Shown here piece after piece: positions 1-8,191 of a stretch of DNA of 64,000 nt. The first letter of the stretch is position 1, and the number at the start of each line of letters is the position of its first letter. Below the pieces are notes generated by a model that saw only the letters and a list, made by a program, of their open reading frames with translations, did not search any database and had not been told where the DNA came from. This DNA is from an uncultured Agathobacter sp. (lineage in GTDB: Bacteria; Bacillota; Clostridia; Lachnospirales; Lachnospiraceae), in NCBI GenBank assembly GCA_910587655.1, contig CAJUND010000009.1, positions 1 through 64,000 on the forward strand. The letters run 5' to 3'. The position numbers were made by a program, and so were the translations under genes.

Positions 1-13
1 ATCATGTTCTCAC

Positions 14-38
14 GGAATGCGCAGTTAGTGCGCATTCC
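14..38. repeat. Perfect inverted repeat downstream of the debranching enzyme gene
   Basis: GGAATGCGC, a 7-base spacer, then GCGCATTCC form a perfect 9-bp stem. It lies about 65 bases beyond the stop codon of the minus-strand debranching enzyme gene. There is no clear T-run on the minus strand, so it is not a textbook terminator. It may be part of the palindromic repeat just to its right, or a 3'-end stabilising hairpin. Confidence 0.5.
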
Positions 39-56
39 TGACCCATGAATAGTAAC

Positions 57-105
57 AACAGTTCAGCCCGTGCCATTCGCAAAGCCGCAGCTGGCGGAAC
101 TGTTA
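57..105 (-). repeat. Short TAACAGTT-type palindromic element (copy 1)
   Basis: Read on the minus strand this starts TAACAGTTC and ends GGGCTGAACTGTT. 37 bases of it (57-93) match the minus-strand reading of 19635-19671 with one difference, so it is a short copy of the 164-bp element at 19509-19672 lacking most of the middle. Its first three bases are the TAA stop codon of the debranching enzyme gene. Both copies sit at the 3' end of a gene and point the same way relative to it. No transposase is present; this looks like a miniature or REP-like repeat. Confidence 0.7.
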
Positions 106-2112
106 CAGAATATCCTCCGCATAGCACCGTAAAATTTCCCCGACGCTCCATGCCTGTGCATAGCAGCCCCGGCAGGTATGCGGGCTGTCCCCGTCAAAAA
201 TTTCCGAAACAGAACCGATACATCCCTGCCACAGATGCTCACGTACCGGTGCAAGGAACGTAAGCGCCTCTTTACGCGCCGAAACGGAGGCACCGTGAAC
301 TTTTACATAGGCAGTGATAAAACCGCCCATCAGATAGCCCCAGACCGTTCCCTGGTGGTATGCCGCATCGCGCTTTGGCAGTGAGCCGAGATAAATCGGA
401 TGATAGTCTTTGTGGCCGCGGGAAAGGGAGCGCAGTCCCGGTCCTGCAAGAAGTTCTTTCTGCACTGTTTCCACGACTGCCAGTTCCTGCTCTGGTGGCA
501 GCATGGTATAAGGGAGGGAAACTGCATAAATCTGGTTCGGCCGTAAGCTGTCGTCTTTGTCTTCCCCGTCAACCACATCATAAAGGCACTGCATGTCCGG
601 ATTCCAGAAGCTTTCGCAGAACGATTTTTTAACCCTGTCTGCAAGCGTGCGGTATTCGTCAGGACTTTCCCCGAACCGTTCACAAAGGTCTGCCATGACA
701 AGGAGCGCATTGTACCAGAGTGCATTAATTTCCACTGGTTTTCCGTGGCGCGGCGTGGCAACCCAGTCACCGACGCGCACATCCATCCATGTCACCTGGT
801 CAAGTCCGCTTCCGGCGTGAACCAGACCGTCCGTATCCATGCAGATGGAAAAATCCGTCCCGTTCCTGTAGGCGTTTATAATCTCACGGAGTGCAGGATA
901 AATTTCCGTTCTGATAAAATCATAATCCGAAGGGCTTCCAGTATACTTCAGGTACTGGTGGACAGCGTAAAAATACCAGAGCGAGGCGTCTGCCGTATTA
1001 TAAAACGGTTCCTGTCCGTCGTCCGGAAACATATTCGGCACCATCCCGTGGTGCAGATAACGGGCAAACGTGGAAAGGATTTCACGCGCCTCGGCAAAAC
1101 GCTTTGTGACAAGCGTCAGGCCGGAAAAAGCAATCATGGTATCGCGTCCCCAGTCGGTGAACCACGGGAGTCCGGCAAGCACGGTTTTCTGTTTTGTGGA
1201 TTCACGGTAAACAATGAACTGGTCGGCGGCAGTTACCAGAATTTCTGCAAATTCATCATTTCCGTATCCGGAATTTTTCACCAGCTGTTTTAAATACTGT
1301 TTCTTTTCGCCGATGAGTTTTTGCGCCGTCTGCGCGTCCGGCGTGCCATGGGAGAAATTTTCTCCTTTTGTCAATACGCTGCAGATAATGGAAATGTCCA
1401 TATCCGAGTCCGCAGGAATGGAAAATTCCAGGTCATACGGCGTATAGTGGCTGTCCAGGCCGTCCACCTCATTATCCACCTCTGTCTGGTACTGCATCTG
1501 TTCATCAAACAGCTTTTGTCGTCCGGACAGAGTCCCGCCGCTGCATGCCAGTACGATTTTTACGTCCGGCGCTGCGTCCGGAACCAGTGTAAATCCGTTG
1601 TATTCATTTGGTTTTTCGGTAAATAAAAGAGTATCTGCTGTGGATGCTGCACTGTGCTCACGGTAATTCATAAGAGGCGTGATGCCAAGAGCCGCCTCGC
1701 TGCCCGGATTATGAATCCGGTAGGCAATGACAGCCGTGTTTTCTCCCTGCACGAGCGCAATCTGCTTTTCCAGACGGATGTCTCCCGCCTCATAATGGAA
1801 TGTTACGGTGCCGTCATAGTCGAACCCTTCCAGGAATTTCTGGCCCTCAGTAAAAACAGGACCCGCATGCTGGGCAGTTTCCAGATTCCAGGTATTACCG
1901 TTTTGCATAATGATTTCATTCGTTTTTGTAAACACAAGAAAACGTTCCACCGGAGGATGGAGACTTGCAATCAGGTATCCCTGGTGTGTACGGTTGCATG
2001 CGCCGGTAACGGAGCCTCCGGCATATCCGCCGATACCGTTTGCCATTGCCCATTCACGGCGGATACTGGCGGAAAAATCAGATAATTCGTCCCTGTTCAG
2101 ATGAAAATTCAT
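103..2112 (-). CDS. Glycogen debranching enzyme (amylo-alpha-1,6-glucosidase type)
   Basis: The 669-residue product matches the bacterial/archaeal debranching enzyme family with an N-terminal GDE_N beta-sandwich domain (roughly residues 1-280, beginning MNFHLNRDELSDF) and a C-terminal alpha/alpha-toroid amylo-alpha-1,6-glucosidase domain (roughly 300-669). The family hydrolyses alpha-1,6 branches of glycogen or limit dextrin in the cytoplasm. The motif GLPWFTDWGRDTMIAFSG is typical of the catalytic domain, and YHQGTVWGYLMGG near the end is also a family signature. The start at 2112 is chosen because an AAGGAGG site lies just upstream; a longer reading to 2223 adds only low-complexity residues. 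The stop codon lies inside a palindromic repeat. No other glycogen gene is nearby. Confidence 0.9.
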   Translation of the reverse strand: MNFHLNRDELSDFSASIRREWAMANGIGGYAGGSVTGACNRTHQGYLIASLHPPVERFLVFTKTNEIIMQNGNTWNLETAQHAGPVFTEGQKFLEGFDYDGTVTFHYEAGDIRLEKQIALVQGENTAVIAYRIHNPGSEAALGITPLMNYREHSAASTADTLLFTEKPNEYNGFTLVPDAAPDVKIVLACSGGTLSGRQKLFDEQMQYQTEVDNEVDGLDSHYTPYDLEFSIPADSDMDISIICSVLTKGENFSHGTPDAQTAQKLIGEKKQYLKQLVKNSGYGNDEFAEILVTAADQFIVYRESTKQKTVLAGLPWFTDWGRDTMIAFSGLTLVTKRFAEAREILSTFARYLHHGMVPNMFPDDGQEPFYNTADASLWYFYAVHQYLKYTGSPSDYDFIRTEIYPALREIINAYRNGTDFSICMDTDGLVHAGSGLDQVTWMDVRVGDWVATPRHGKPVEINALWYNALLVMADLCERFGESPDEYRTLADRVKKSFCESFWNPDMQCLYDVVDGEDKDDSLRPNQIYAVSLPYTMLPPEQELAVVETVQKELLAGPGLRSLSRGHKDYHPIYLGSLPKRDAAYHQGTVWGYLMGGFITAYVKVHGASVSARKEALTFLAPVREHLWQGCIGSVSEIFDGDSPHTCRGCYAQAWSVGEILRCYAEDIL

Positions 2113-2285
2113 AGATACCTCCTTGGAAAAATAAAACAGGTCATGCCTGCGATTTGGTTTATTGTAGCGTCTATTCCAAAAAAAATCTACTGCATTATGA
2201 AAAAAATAATAAAAATATAGCATTATGAAACAGGTTGGGGTATAATAGGAAATAGTCTGTTACTGTTTTGGAAGGAGAACAAAAG

Positions 2286-2792
2286 ATGTTGGAAGTTTAT
2301 GTATTAGTACCGGTACGAAAATCCTTTGCAACGATTTTTCTGTCTGTGTTATCACTGGTTCTTGCGCTGGTTCTGCTGCTGTTTACCTGCATGGCAGGGA
2401 CGCTGTTCGGACCTCTTGCCGTGGTTTTTGCGGCGCTGTGGTATTATCTGATGTTTCGTGCATACAAGGAATATGAGTATTCGTATTTTGACGGGGAGGT
2501 CCGCTTTGCAAAGGTCATGAACAAAAGCCGCCGCAAGGCAATCACCAGTTACATCATGGAGGAAGTGGTGATGATTGCGCCGGCAGGAGACCGCAGTATT
2601 TACAAATACGAACAGGATAAGTCCCTTAAGGTAAAGGACTTTACTTCCCATAACAAATTAAAGCCGTATTATGTTATGGTAATCCAGAAAGGCGGGGAAA
2701 CATCCCTGATTAAGTTTGAGCCGGATGAACAGTACCTGGATGCGGTGGAATTTAAATACAAACAGAAGGTGATAAGGTCTGTAGCGCCCTGA
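2286..2792 (+). CDS. Small membrane protein, DUF6106-like
   Basis: A 168-residue protein of unknown function. After a short N-terminus (MLEVYVLVPVRKS) come two hydrophobic segments at about residues 12-32 and 35-55, then a soluble mixed alpha/beta C-terminal domain containing many charged residues. It resembles Lachnospiraceae proteins annotated as DUF6106; I recognise this from general sequence character only. The ATG at 2286 has a GGAAGGAG site at good distance; a TTG 18 bases earlier is less likely. A hairpin covers the stop codon (2779-2804), without a T-run. It is divergent from the debranching enzyme gene. Confidence 0.7.
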   Translation: MLEVYVLVPVRKSFATIFLSVLSLVLALVLLLFTCMAGTLFGPLAVVFAALWYYLMFRAYKEYEYSYFDGEVRFAKVMNKSRRKAITSYIMEEVVMIAPAGDRSIYKYEQDKSLKVKDFTSHNKLKPYYVMVIQKGGETSLIKFEPDEQYLDAVEFKYKQKVIRSVAP

Positions 2793-2808
2793 AAGGGCGT
2801 TACATAAC

Positions 2809-3231
2809 TTATTTATCCTTGTCAAGATAGTGCATACGTGTATCTGCAGCGTTTGGATCCTGCAGCGTAACGCCGTGGCCTCCGGTTGACTGCTTTAAGC
2901 ATTTCTGGCAGAGGGAGCCGAAGGAAATCTGCGCGCCGCATTTCTGGCAGTGCATGGTGACATATTTTGCAGTTTCGGCATCGTTTGCCTTGTATTCAAT
3001 CCGTCCTTCACGAATCCAGCCCTTTACCTGCTTGAGCGGGATGTGGAAATGATCGGCAACTTCATATTCATTTACATCATTTGCGCGGATATATTCTTTC
3101 ACATCACGGAACAGCTGTGCCTCGGCGCAGTTGGGACAGAGCGCACCCTCATAATTAGAAGGCAGTGGACGTTTACAGTATTCGCATTGTTTGATTTTTC
3201 CAAAAAGTCCTTCTTCAGTCGTTCGATACAT
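2809..3231 (-). CDS. Zinc-ribbon / helix-turn-helix protein resembling flagellar-operon protein YvyF
   Basis: A 140-residue protein with two Cys4 zinc ribbons around a helical middle: CEYCKRPLP...CPNC at about residues 17-35, a helix-turn-helix-like stretch VADHFHIPLKQVKGWIREG at about 58-77, and CQKCGAQ...CQKC at about 94-112. This order resembles the Bacillus flagellar-operon protein YvyF (TIGR03826 group), but the gene is alone here and no flagellar gene is in the window, so the role is open; a regulator is a reasonable guess. The start has a GGAGGA site, and a TTGTAA/TATAAT promoter lies upstream. Confidence 0.75.
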   Translation of the reverse strand: MYRTTEEGLFGKIKQCEYCKRPLPSNYEGALCPNCAEAQLFRDVKEYIRANDVNEYEVADHFHIPLKQVKGWIREGRIEYKANDAETAKYVTMHCQKCGAQISFGSLCQKCLKQSTGGHGVTLQDPNAADTRMHYLDKDK

Positions 3232-3265
3232 AAACAGGATTCCTCCGGTAACTGCTTTTTTATTT

Positions 3266-3293
3266 ATTATACCATAGTATATAAAATTTACAA
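3266..3293 (-). promoter_or_regulatory. Promoter of the zinc-ribbon/HTH gene
   Basis: On the minus strand TTGTAA (3288-3293), a 16-base spacer and TATAAT (3266-3271) form a good sigma-A-type promoter 35 bases before the start codon. Confidence 0.65.
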
Positions 3294-3346
3294 TACATGT
3301 AATGCGCCTTTGGAGCGTTGTATTTGCAAAAAGGAGGAAACCGTTT

Positions 3347-4132
3347 ATGGAAATCCAGCTGAAAAAGGAGAATCCGGTTGCAGTATTTGATTCCGGTGTG
3401 GGCGGAATCAGTGTGCTGCGGGAACTGGTAAAGATTATGCCGGAGGAGGACTATATTTATTTTGGGGATTCCAAAAACGCACCGTACGGAACAAGGGACA
3501 AAGAGGACGTTAAAAATCTTACCGTCTGCTGTGCGCGCAGGCTGTTTGCACAGGGGGCGAAAGGTCTTGTCGTGGCATGTAATACAGCAACAAGTGCGGC
3601 AGTACGTCTTCTGCGGGAAACATATCCGTATATACCGATTGTGGGGATTGAGCCTGCAGTAAAACCTGCAGTGCACTGTATGGAGCATCCGAGGGTGCTG
3701 GTTCTTGCCACCCCGATGACAATACGTGAGGACAAACTGAACCGCCTGATTGCACGTTATGCGGATGAGGCGGAGATTATCCCGCTTCCATGTCCGGGAC
3801 TGATGGATTTTATAGAAAAAGGAAATCTTGAAGGGGAAAACCTTCATGGCTTTCTGGAAGACCTCCTGTATTCCTACAGTGGGAACCGGGTGGATGCAGC
3901 GGTGCTCGGATGTACCCATTATCCGTTTGTCAGGGAACAGATCCAGCGTGTGCTGGGGGAAAAGGTCCGGATTTTTGACGGCGGGGAAGGTACGGCACGC
4001 GAGATGCGCCGGCGCCTTGCGGCCAGCGGGCTGCTCCGGGGAGAAAACAGAACCGGCAGGATTATTTTTGAAAACAGTCTGGAGGACGGGCATAAGATTG
4101 CGCTCTGCCACAGGCTTCTGCATGGATTCTAA
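3347..4132 (+). CDS. murI: Glutamate racemase
   Basis: A 261-residue protein of the Asp/Glu racemase family that interconverts L- and D-glutamate in the cytoplasm and supplies D-glutamate for peptidoglycan. Both catalytic cysteine motifs are present: VVACNTATSAAV (about residue 85) and AVLGCTHYPFV (about residue 200). The N-terminal VFDSGVGGISVLREL and DSKNAPYGTR segments are also diagnostic. Length is normal. The ATG at 3347 follows an AAGGAGG site; the reading frame is open further upstream but without a better start. The gene is divergent from the zinc-ribbon gene. Confidence 0.96.
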   Translation: MEIQLKKENPVAVFDSGVGGISVLRELVKIMPEEDYIYFGDSKNAPYGTRDKEDVKNLTVCCARRLFAQGAKGLVVACNTATSAAVRLLRETYPYIPIVGIEPAVKPAVHCMEHPRVLVLATPMTIREDKLNRLIARYADEAEIIPLPCPGLMDFIEKGNLEGENLHGFLEDLLYSYSGNRVDAAVLGCTHYPFVREQIQRVLGEKVRIFDGGEGTAREMRRRLAASGLLRGENRTGRIIFENSLEDGHKIALCHRLLHGF

Positions 4133-4488
4133 AAAAAAAATAAATTTTTTGGTATCCATTTTTATAATGTTTTTTTAAATCGGACATATAAAGGACACAT
4201 TTTGCGCATATACTAAGACATGTAAACGGAAGTAATTCCTTTACATTATTCCCTTTTTATTTAATAAACATTTTCATAACTAAACTCCTCGAAAGGAAGC
4301 CGCACAGCTGTGCGGCTTCTTTTCAATTGTACGGATTCTGTTCTTCATGTAAAATCCCCGTAGTGAAAAAAAGACACATTCTTAATAAAATTATTCCTGT
4401 TTTTTTATAAACTTAACTTATCTATAATGAATTTAACGTTGAAGCAGGTACTGCTGATTAAGTCCATATTTCGGCGGGGATTTACAAA
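4133..4488. other. Intergenic region before the ABC permease operon
   Basis: No protein gene is seen in these 356 bases. The region contains an A-run after murI, a bulged hairpin at 4222-4244 (GTAAA/TTTAC arms), and a strong terminator-like palindrome at 4296-4319. The latter lies before, not after, the permease genes and could end a short transcript. Further right is an AT-rich stretch with a TATAAT at 4424 that may serve the permease operon, with no convincing -35. Confidence 0.5.
4296..4325 (+). terminator. Intrinsic terminator upstream of the sugar ABC operon
   Basis: GAAGCCGCACAG followed directly by CTGTGCGGCTTC is a 24-bp perfect palindrome, giving a stem of about 10 bp with a 4-base loop, then CTTTTC. 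It may end read-through from murI or a short RNA made from this gap. Confidence 0.7.
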
Positions 4489-5454
4489 ATGAATAAGAAA
4501 GGAAGTGCAGGTATGAGTGCAAAAAAAGCCTCGAAAGAGAAAAAAATCAAACAGAAGTTCAGCTGGCAGCTCATGTGGAAACAAAGATATCTGTTACTGA
4601 TGTCGGTTCCGTTTGTTGTCTGGCTGATAATCTTCAAGTACATACCATTGTGGGGATGGACAATGGCTTTTCAGGAAGTGAAGCCAAGAACCATGACCCT
4701 TCCCATATGGGAGCGGCCGTTTGTCGGTTTTGGAAATTTCATAAAGGCATTCCAGGACCGGATGTTTACACAGACGGTAATCAATACGATAGGGCTCAGT
4801 ATTCTGGGGATTGCGCTGGGTACGGTTTCCGCAATTCTCTTTGCACTGGTCTTAAATGAAATCCGGTTTAACCGGTTTAAGAAAGTGTCGCAGACGATTT
4901 CCTATCTGCCGCACTTTGTATCATGGGTGGTTATCGCCAGTATCGCGAAGATGGTTTTAAATGACGGCGGCATGCTTGATACGCTGACCGGCAAAAACCT
5001 GGGGCTGATGAGTACAAATTCACCGTTATTCTGGGTTACGGTCTGTCTGGTAAATATATGGAAGGAAGTCGGATGGGATGCCATCGTATATCTTTCCGCC
5101 ATGGCAGGAATTGACCAGGGACTGTACGAGGCAGCGAAGGTGGACGGCGCGAACCGTCTCCAGAGAATCTGGCATATTACCCTTCCGGGCATTAAGCCGA
5201 CCATCGTTGTACTGCTGATTATGGGTATCGGCGGCGCGCTGAATGTAGGTATGGAGCGCCAGATGCTTTTAAGCAACGGTATTGTCCAGGACCACGCGAT
5301 GGTACTTTCCTGGTTCGCATATGTCCGTGGTATCGGAAACAGCAACTATGGTCTGGGTACTGCAATCGGTATGTTCCAGTCACTGGTCGGTGTTGTACTG
5401 CTTCTAATCGCAAATAAGGTTGCAGGCTGGCTCGGCGAGAGCAGGCTGATATAG
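4489..5454 (+). CDS. Carbohydrate ABC transporter permease, LplB type
   Basis: A 321-residue integral membrane protein of the binding-protein-dependent transport permease family (MalF-like, LplB/YteP group), with about six membrane segments after a lysine-rich cytoplasmic N-terminus. The EAA loop that contacts the ATPase is clear: YEAAKVDGANRLQRIWHITLP at about residues 205-225. A second start at 4513 has the better ribosome binding site (AAAGGAAG), so the first eight residues may not be real. It starts a three-gene unit with the next permease (16 bases away) and the binding protein. No ATPase is encoded nearby, as is common for this subfamily, which uses a shared MsmX-type ATPase. The substrate cannot be read from sequence. 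Confidence 0.92.
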   Translation: MNKKGSAGMSAKKASKEKKIKQKFSWQLMWKQRYLLLMSVPFVVWLIIFKYIPLWGWTMAFQEVKPRTMTLPIWERPFVGFGNFIKAFQDRMFTQTVINTIGLSILGIALGTVSAILFALVLNEIRFNRFKKVSQTISYLPHFVSWVVIASIAKMVLNDGGMLDTLTGKNLGLMSTNSPLFWVTVCLVNIWKEVGWDAIVYLSAMAGIDQGLYEAAKVDGANRLQRIWHITLPGIKPTIVVLLIMGIGGALNVGMERQMLLSNGIVQDHAMVLSWFAYVRGIGNSNYGLGTAIGMFQSLVGVVLLLIANKVAGWLGESRLI

Positions 5455-5469
5455 AAGGGGGAATCAGAC

Positions 5470-6357
5470 ATGGCAAAAATAAAGAGCAATAGAATAAAAA
5501 GTAATGATAATATCATGGACTGGATACTGCTGGTGGTTTTACTGCTCCTTGTTATTATTACATTGTATCCGTTTTTGAACGTGCTGGCGATATCCTTGAA
5601 CGACCCGATTGATACCATGCGTAACATTAACTTTATCATACCGAGAAAGTTTACGTGGAGCAACTATAAATATGTCTTTACGGAAAACAACCTGGGTTCA
5701 GCGTTTATGCTGTCAGTGGCAAGAACGGTGATTGGATCGGTTTTCAGTGTCATCTGTACGGCGATGCTTGCTTATGTATTAAGCCGGAAGGACTTCTACT
5801 TTAACAAGTTCTTTACCCTGCTGTTTGTCATCACAATGTATGTCAGCGGCGGACTGATTCCGGAATACCTGCTTCTGATGCGTGACTTAAAGCTTGGAAA
5901 CAACTTTCTGGTTTACCTGATTCCGGGACTGATCTGGGTTTACAACATGATTCTGGTCCGTTCCTTTATCGAGGGGCTTCCGATAGCCCTCCAGGAAGCA
6001 GCCAGGGTGGACGGCGCAAACGACTTTATCATTTGGCTGAAAATTGTTCTGCCGCTCTGCAAACCGGTACTTGCAACCGTATTTCTGTTCTATGCAGTAG
6101 GACAGTGGAATTCCTTTATGGATACATACCTGTATGCAAAAGAGCTGCCGACCCTGCAGTACGTGCTGTATGAGATTATGGAGAAGGCAACGGTTAAGAT
6201 TGACCCGCATGCGGCAGAGCAGTTAAAGAACGCCGTATCACCGCTTTCCATCCGAATGGCGGTAACAATTGTGGCAACAGTTCCGATTCTGATTGTTTAT
6301 CCGTTCCTGCAGAAGCATTTCGTGGGCGGTATGACAGTAGGTGCGGTAAAAGACTGA
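5470..6357 (+). CDS. Carbohydrate ABC transporter permease, YtcP/LplC type
   Basis: A 295-residue MalG-like partner permease. The EAA loop QEAARVDGANDFIIWLKIVL is near residue 177, there are about six membrane segments, and the ending FVGGMTVGAVKD is typical of the LplC/YtcP group. It follows the first permease by 16 bases with a GAAGGGGG ribosome binding site and presumably forms a heterodimeric channel with it for import of an oligosaccharide. The adjacent solute-binding protein completes the set except for the ATPase. Confidence 0.93.
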   Translation: MAKIKSNRIKSNDNIMDWILLVVLLLLVIITLYPFLNVLAISLNDPIDTMRNINFIIPRKFTWSNYKYVFTENNLGSAFMLSVARTVIGSVFSVICTAMLAYVLSRKDFYFNKFFTLLFVITMYVSGGLIPEYLLLMRDLKLGNNFLVYLIPGLIWVYNMILVRSFIEGLPIALQEAARVDGANDFIIWLKIVLPLCKPVLATVFLFYAVGQWNSFMDTYLYAKELPTLQYVLYEIMEKATVKIDPHAAEQLKNAVSPLSIRMAVTIVATVPILIVYPFLQKHFVGGMTVGAVKD

Positions 6358-6451
6358 TACATTCATGTGGTATTTATTGGCAGCAGGCGCTGCCATATAA
6401 ATATAGATTTTTAGCAGGAAACATGCAAGAAACAGAAGGGAGAAGAATTCT

Positions 6452-8140
6452 ATGAAAAAGAGAAAAATATGTGCCATGCTGCTTGCAGCAACAATGGTGG
6501 CAGGAAGTCTTGCAGGATGCGGGGACAAAAAGGATGATACATCCAAAAAAGGAAACAGTGGTACAGAAGGAGGCGAGGCATCCGGGGATGTCATTGAGCT
6601 GACATTCTTCAGCGCAGATGCAAACCAGGATGACCCGTGGACTGACCCGGTTGCGGAGGCAATTACGGAGGCAACCGGTGTGAAATTAAAAACAACACGT
6701 CCGGTCGGCGGAAATGACGAGTCGGAGGCAGTTGCCCTGATGATTGCAGAGCAGAATTTTCCGGATATTATTTTTGCAAAAGGTTCCGGGGCAAACCTGA
6801 TTGAGGCTGGTGCCCTGATGGATATGACAGACTTAATTGAGGAGTACGGTCCAAACATCAAGAAACTGTACGGCGATGAGTATAGCAAGCTGAAACAGTC
6901 CGCAGATGATCCTTCCATTTACCAGCTTTCCACATATGCAGTAGGCGGCACAAAATTTAAGGATGCAGGAAACCTTCAGATTCAGTGGGATGCGCTTAAG
7001 GCAAAGGATTACAAGATTCCGGAGAGCCTGGAGGAGCTTGAGACCATGATTAAGGATTACATTGCCACAAATCCTAAGACCGACGATGGTCTTGACAAAA
7101 TCGGCATCAGTTTATCCGCTGCTGACTGGCACTGGCTGATTACCCTTGGAAATCCGGCAGGATTTATTGCAGACGGCGCACCGGATAACGGACAGTGGAT
7201 TGTAAATGAGAATAACGAGGCAGTTTATAAATTTGCCTCTGATAAAGAAAGGGAATACTTTAAATGGCTCTGCCGTATGTACAATGAAGGAATCCTGGAC
7301 AAGGATTTTGCAACACAGACACATGAGGATTACATTGCAAAGATTGCTTCCGGCCGTGTTGTCACACTGTTTGACAAGGACTGGGATTACCAGGATGGTG
7401 AGAAGGTATTAAAGGCAGACGGAAAATACGGTCTTACATATGCAGGTCTTCCGACTTGTATAGATGCAGATACTAAGTGTCCGTCCCTTATGTACCAGGG
7501 TCTTACAACAGGAACCGGTGTTGGTATTTCAACCAGCTGTAAGGAACCGGTTGCTGCAATTAAGTTTATTGACTTCCTCTGCTCCGATGAAGGCCAGGTA
7601 CTGAACAAGTGGGGGATCAAGGATGTAAACTACTTTGTGGATGACGAAGGGCACCGTTACAGAACAGAAGAGGAAGTGAAATATTCCCAGGAAGATGCAG
7701 ACTATCAGAAGAAGACTGGCGTAGGTTTCCACAACTATCCGTTCCCTTCATACGGCGATGGTATCCTGGATCCGACAGGAAGCACTTATACAACTACTTC
7801 CAAGGAAGCGGTTATGAATGAGTATAATGAAGAAGAAAAAGCAGCCTGTGAAAAGTGGGGCGTGGAACTTCTGGTGGATAAGTTCCCGCAGCCGGATGAG
7901 TTTACAACACCTGATTACTCACCGCTCTGGGCATATGCTATGCCGCTTGAGTTTACAGAGATTACGGATAAGCTGGATGAGGTTGCATGGTCTGCACTGA
8001 TTAAATGTGTGACTGGCAAAGAGGCTGATTTCGATAAGAACTATGACAAGATGCTTGAGGATCTGGAATCAACCGGCATGAGTGATGCTGAAAAAATGAT
8101 GACAGACATTATTGCAGAAAAAGTTGCAGCAGCAAAATAA
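6452..8140 (+). CDS. Extracellular sugar-binding lipoprotein (family 1, LipO-like)
   Basis: A 562-residue solute-binding protein. The N-terminus MKKRKICAMLLAATMVAGSL ends in a lipobox (SLAGC, Cys at residue 23), so it is predicted to be lipid-anchored on the outer face of the membrane. A low-complexity linker rich in D, K, G and S is followed by a two-lobed binding fold (LTFFSADANQDDPWTDPVAEAI, then a region with FIDFLCSDEGQVL typical of the family). The size, larger than MalE, fits the LipO/YtcQ group that works with LplB/LplC permeases. A GAAGGGAG site precedes the start. A bidirectional terminator separates it from the convergent regulator gene. Confidence 0.92.
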   Translation: MKKRKICAMLLAATMVAGSLAGCGDKKDDTSKKGNSGTEGGEASGDVIELTFFSADANQDDPWTDPVAEAITEATGVKLKTTRPVGGNDESEAVALMIAEQNFPDIIFAKGSGANLIEAGALMDMTDLIEEYGPNIKKLYGDEYSKLKQSADDPSIYQLSTYAVGGTKFKDAGNLQIQWDALKAKDYKIPESLEELETMIKDYIATNPKTDDGLDKIGISLSAADWHWLITLGNPAGFIADGAPDNGQWIVNENNEAVYKFASDKEREYFKWLCRMYNEGILDKDFATQTHEDYIAKIASGRVVTLFDKDWDYQDGEKVLKADGKYGLTYAGLPTCIDADTKCPSLMYQGLTTGTGVGISTSCKEPVAAIKFIDFLCSDEGQVLNKWGIKDVNYFVDDEGHRYRTEEEVKYSQEDADYQKKTGVGFHNYPFPSYGDGILDPTGSTYTTTSKEAVMNEYNEEEKAACEKWGVELLVDKFPQPDEFTTPDYSPLWAYAMPLEFTEITDKLDEVAWSALIKCVTGKEADFDKNYDKMLEDLESTGMSDAEKMMTDIIAEKVAAAK

Positions 8141-8155
8141 CAGACATAAAGATAC

Positions 8156-8191
8156 AAAAAACCGGTTCCCGTTATGGGGAAGCGGTTTTTT
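8156..8191. terminator. Bidirectional terminator between binding protein and response regulator
   Basis: AAAAAACCGGTTCCC and GGGGAAGCGGTTTTTT pair around a short loop. The A-run on one side and T-run on the other make it usable by both converging genes. Confidence 0.8.

Noticed and set aside
3260..4159. A 299-codon open frame on the minus strand opposite murI
   Set aside because: It is a shadow of the well-supported glutamate racemase gene; it has no family motifs and no ribosome binding site.
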